From: HRBIN16 sp049969495
GTDB lineage: Bacteria; Armatimonadota; HRBIN16
Assembly (NCBI GenBank): GCA_049969495.1
Contig: JBMFOT010000007.1
Location: forward strand, 3,287 to 67,286
DNA length: 64,000 bases
Reading direction: 5' to 3'
Part shown: piece by piece, positions 61,833-64,000 of the stretch
How positions within the stretch are numbered: position 1 is the first letter of the stretch
Layout: every line of letters starts with the position of its first letter
Position numbers and translations under genes: made by a program
Notes under the pieces: model-generated
What the model saw: the letters and a program-made list of their open reading frames with translations, nothing else
What the model was told of the DNA's origin: nothing
The model's database searches: none

Positions 61833-63948
61833 GGGTCACCGCTGCCGACGAAGGATACTCCACACGCGAGTGGAGCATCGCCACCAGTAATCGGCAGAAC
61901 GCCTCCTGAATCTTATGTACCTCGCGGAATGTTAAGCTGCACTCGTCCAACTGTCCATCGGCTATCTTTTCCTGAATAATATGCTCCACCAGGCTTTCGA
62001 TACGCGCGGGTGTCGGGCGCGAGAGCGAGCGTGACGCCGCCTCCACCGCGTCCGCCAGCATCACGATGGCTGCTTCCTTGCTCTGCGGTTTTGGTCCGCT
62101 GTAGCGAAACTGCTGTTCCAGCACAGGGGTGTGCATCTCGCAACCTGCCAACGCCTGCTGATAGAAGAAGGAGATCAGGCTGGTTCCGTGATGCTGGGCG
62201 ATGATGTCGCGAATGGGGCGGGGCAGGCGATACTGGTCCGCCAGATCCAGACCGTCCTTCACGTGTGCGGCGATAATCAGCGCGGAGAGGGACGGGGTGA
62301 GGCGGTCGTGCACGTTCTCCATGCGCTGGTTCTCGATGAAGAACTCGGGACGACGCATCTTGCCCACGTCGTGGTAGTAACAACCCACTCGCGCCAGCAG
62401 GCTGTCTGCTCCGATGGCTTTGGCGGCGGCGTCCGCCAGGTGGCTCACCATGATGCTGTGCGCGTAGGTTCCCGGGGCACGTAACATCAGCTCCTTCAGC
62501 AACGGATGTTCTGGCGAGCTGAGCTCTAGCAGGCGCAGATGCGTCACCGCCCCAAACGGGCGCTCCAGCACTGCCACAAAGAGGGCAAAGCCGCCTACTG
62601 CCAGCACGCTCATCAGTATCGCCCATGCTGACCCCACGCTCATCTCCGTAATCGTTTCCTGGTTCATCCAGCCCAGCACCCATGTGAGCACCAACGAGGT
62701 TCCCCCAATCCATAGCCCTGCCCGGAGAAGATCGTAGCGGTCGTGCAGCCGCCATACCGAGTAGATACCTACCAAACTGCTCATCAGGCTGATGGCGGCG
62801 AAGCGCATCTCGCCGTTCATCAGCAGGGCGGACTGTATCGCCAACATGCCTACCAGCAGTGTCGCCAGGTGCGGCGATACCAGCACCGCCAGCAACATGC
62901 CTGCCATGGTCGTGCTCATCACAGTCAGGTAGCCCAGCTGCACGCCCGACAGCGGGAGCCCCAACAGGCTACTGCCCAGCTTCACGCCCAGCGCGCTGAC
63001 CGTCACGACCACCGAAATCAGCCACAGCTGGCGAGGCTGCTGGTACACGCGCGGATGATAGTGCGCAATGTGCAAAGCCGCCAGCACCACCAGCATCGTC
63101 ACCAGTATCAGGATGGCGAGCACGCTTGCCCAGTGCAAACGCGGGTTGCGCATCCCCAGCGCGGTGAACATTTCGATGTGCTGTTCGGTCACCCGCTCGC
63201 CTCGGCGGATCACCACGTCGCCGGCCACCAGAGTGCGATATACAGGGGGTACGCCCCGACGCTCGCGCTCGCGCAGTGCTTCCGTGCGGGCGACATCCGG
63301 CACGCGGTTGGGGCGCAGGGCGTTGGTGCATATCGCGGCGGCAAGCCTGCCCGGCGCGCTCTGCCCCAGCTTCTGAATACAGGCTGTCTGCACTGCCCGC
63401 TTGCGTTCGGCAAGGTCGGTGGTATCGGCGCGGATTTCGCGGTGCATTGCTTCGTCCACCTGCGCCTTTGCTACCTCATGCGCTCTTTGCAGGTCATGAG
63501 CAGGCATTTCGAGGGCAGCACGCACGAGGTCGGCGGGCAAGAAAGATAACTGCTGTGTCAGCCAGCGAGCCGATTCGGGAGGACGCATGGCGCGTGCGCG
63601 CGCGATCGCTTCGAAGGCATCCTCCACACTGCGCTGGGCGTCTACCCGTGCGAACGGCAGGTGTTCGTAGATGGTGTCTATTTGCTTTGCCGCCATCTCT
63701 TGCAGGCGACGGGTCTCCTCCACGTCCACGTAGCGAACGGTGCGGTGGGCGCGGATTTCGCGAGGGCTGACATCACCCACCCGAAGGGTCACTTTGTCCG
63801 GGATGAAACGACCGGAGAAGACAAGACACAACACCGCGATGGTGACCGTTGCAATACCCAGTCGTTGCCAGTCCCAGCGCGGAAGCAAGCGGTACCGCAG
63901 CCAGGTGGATACTGCGCGTAACCGTTGACGTTCACTTCGTTTGCTCAT
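61735..63948 (-). CDS. pgpH: Membrane-bound HD phosphohydrolase (PgpH/YqfF type, c-di-AMP phosphodiesterase-like)
   Basis: 737 residues. The N-terminal helix is followed by an extracellular 7TMR-HDED domain (about 50-270), seven membrane helices (about 280-475) and the HD domain: YAHSIMVSHLADAAAKAIG, CYYHDVGKM with the HD pair near 523, and IAAHVKDGLDLADQYRLPRPIRDIIAQHHG. It is expected to hydrolyse c-di-AMP. After the normal end (HSRVEYPS) there are about 37 extra, low-complexity residues that run over the start of ybeY. The ATG overlaps the stop of the partial upstream gene. Confidence 0.93.
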   Translation of the reverse strand: MSKRSERQRLRAVSTWLRYRLLPRWDWQRLGIATVTIAVLCLVFSGRFIPDKVTLRVGDVSPREIRAHRTVRYVDVEETRRLQEMAAKQIDTIYEHLPFARVDAQRSVEDAFEAIARARAMRPPESARWLTQQLSFLPADLVRAALEMPAHDLQRAHEVAKAQVDEAMHREIRADTTDLAERKRAVQTACIQKLGQSAPGRLAAAICTNALRPNRVPDVARTEALRERERRGVPPVYRTLVAGDVVIRRGERVTEQHIEMFTALGMRNPRLHWASVLAILILVTMLVVLAALHIAHYHPRVYQQPRQLWLISVVVTVSALGVKLGSSLLGLPLSGVQLGYLTVMSTTMAGMLLAVLVSPHLATLLVGMLAIQSALLMNGEMRFAAISLMSSLVGIYSVWRLHDRYDLLRAGLWIGGTSLVLTWVLGWMNQETITEMSVGSAWAILMSVLAVGGFALFVAVLERPFGAVTHLRLLELSSPEHPLLKELMLRAPGTYAHSIMVSHLADAAAKAIGADSLLARVGCYYHDVGKMRRPEFFIENQRMENVHDRLTPSLSALIIAAHVKDGLDLADQYRLPRPIRDIIAQHHGTSLISFFYQQALAGCEMHTPVLEQQFRYSGPKPQSKEAAIVMLADAVEAASRSLSRPTPARIESLVEHIIQEKIADGQLDECSLTFREVHKIQEAFCRLLVAMLHSRVEYPSSAAVTHAHYDHEPTATPSESLVDAPSDTPLTAPGRLE

Positions 63949-64000
63949 CGGTCTGGTTGGCTCAGCTCCTCACGCCTTCTCAGGCGAGCAAGATGCCGCT
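63945..64000 (-). CDS. C-terminal end of a gene upstream of pgpH
   Basis: On the minus strand the frame from the window edge reads RHLARLRRREELSQPDR and stops with TGA overlapping the pgpH ATG (ATGA). The overlap and the tail's codons suggest an in-operon gene. In many bacteria phoH stands at this position, but 17 residues are too few to tell. Confidence 0.5.
   Translation of the reverse strand, partial: RHLARLRRREELSQPDR

Noticed and set aside
1..64000. CRISPR array, tRNA, rRNA, prophage or transposase genes
   Set aside because: No regular spaced repeats, cloverleaf sequences or recombinase motifs were found on either strand by eye.

Overview
This is a gene-dense chromosomal window, fairly GC-rich with spacers containing AT-rich promoters. 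It looks like a free-living, saccharolytic, diderm bacterium. The evidence is an enzyme for activating Kdo (KdsB, an outer-membrane LPS sugar), many Sec-exported proteins and lipoproteins, a proton-translocating transhydrogenase, and enzymes for breaking down and using polysaccharides (heparinase-type lyase, GH38 mannosidase, GH106-like hydrolase, L-fucose isomerase, a likely KDG kinase). The mix of CARDB/FHA proteins, glycan enzymes and dispersed palindromic repeats is reminiscent of Armatimonadota, but no rRNA is present and that placement is an inference. No tRNA, rRNA, CRISPR array, phage or transposase gene was seen.

Layout. 0-8.4 kb (+): the end of an unknown gene, a secreted heparinase II/III-like protein, a GH38 alpha-mannosidase, a lipoprotein and a secreted protein whose N-terminus is encoded by a palindromic repeat. 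8.4-12 kb: two single-domain TrkA/RCK proteins (-), then a site-2-protease-like M50-CBS protein with an orphan histidine kinase (+). 12.2-20.9 kb (-): a GlcD-type FAD oxidase; a tight operon kdsB - nnr (NADHX repair) - two FHA proteins; an ECF sigma factor; a Tat-dependent aldo/keto reductase followed by a decayed GH51 arabinofuranosidase. 20.9-25.5 kb: a tiny membrane protein, purC, an FG-GAP fragment and a GH106-like hydrolase. 25.5-29.4 kb: macro-domain protein with M55 D-aminopeptidase, a deleted radical-SAM gene, a GYD protein and an ADP-ribosylglycohydrolase. 29.5-32.4 kb: rpoZ (with a long acidic tail)-dnaJ, convergent with a Cys/Met PLP enzyme. 32.5-44.8 kb (-): an operon for a FlgD-Ig-like secreted protein, a 3,690-residue multi-domain CARDB protein and a lipoprotein. 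45-50 kb (-): a MOT1-type molybdate/sulfate permease, then a secreted NHL-zincin protein, a degenerate ABC ATPase and a small membrane protein. 50-53 kb (-): pntB, pntAB, pntAA. 53-59 kb: a sugar module (Gfo/Idh/MocA dehydrogenase, TIM-barrel isomerase, PfkB kinase, FucI, LacI regulator). 59-64 kb (-): pgpH-ybeY-dgkA/PAP2-corC, a conserved housekeeping order.

Two themes stand out. First, palindromic repeats of at least four families sit in the spacers and in three places supply codons to gene ends. Second, between about 19.6 and 27.7 kb three genes appear as remnants; in two of them the two ends are fused and the middle is missing. The best candidates for something undescribed are the giant-CARDB operon, the NHL-zincin/ABC cluster and the paired zinc-ribbon FHA proteins. 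Many promoters match a classical sigma-70 pattern (TTGACA-17-TATAAT-like), and several of them decide start codons.
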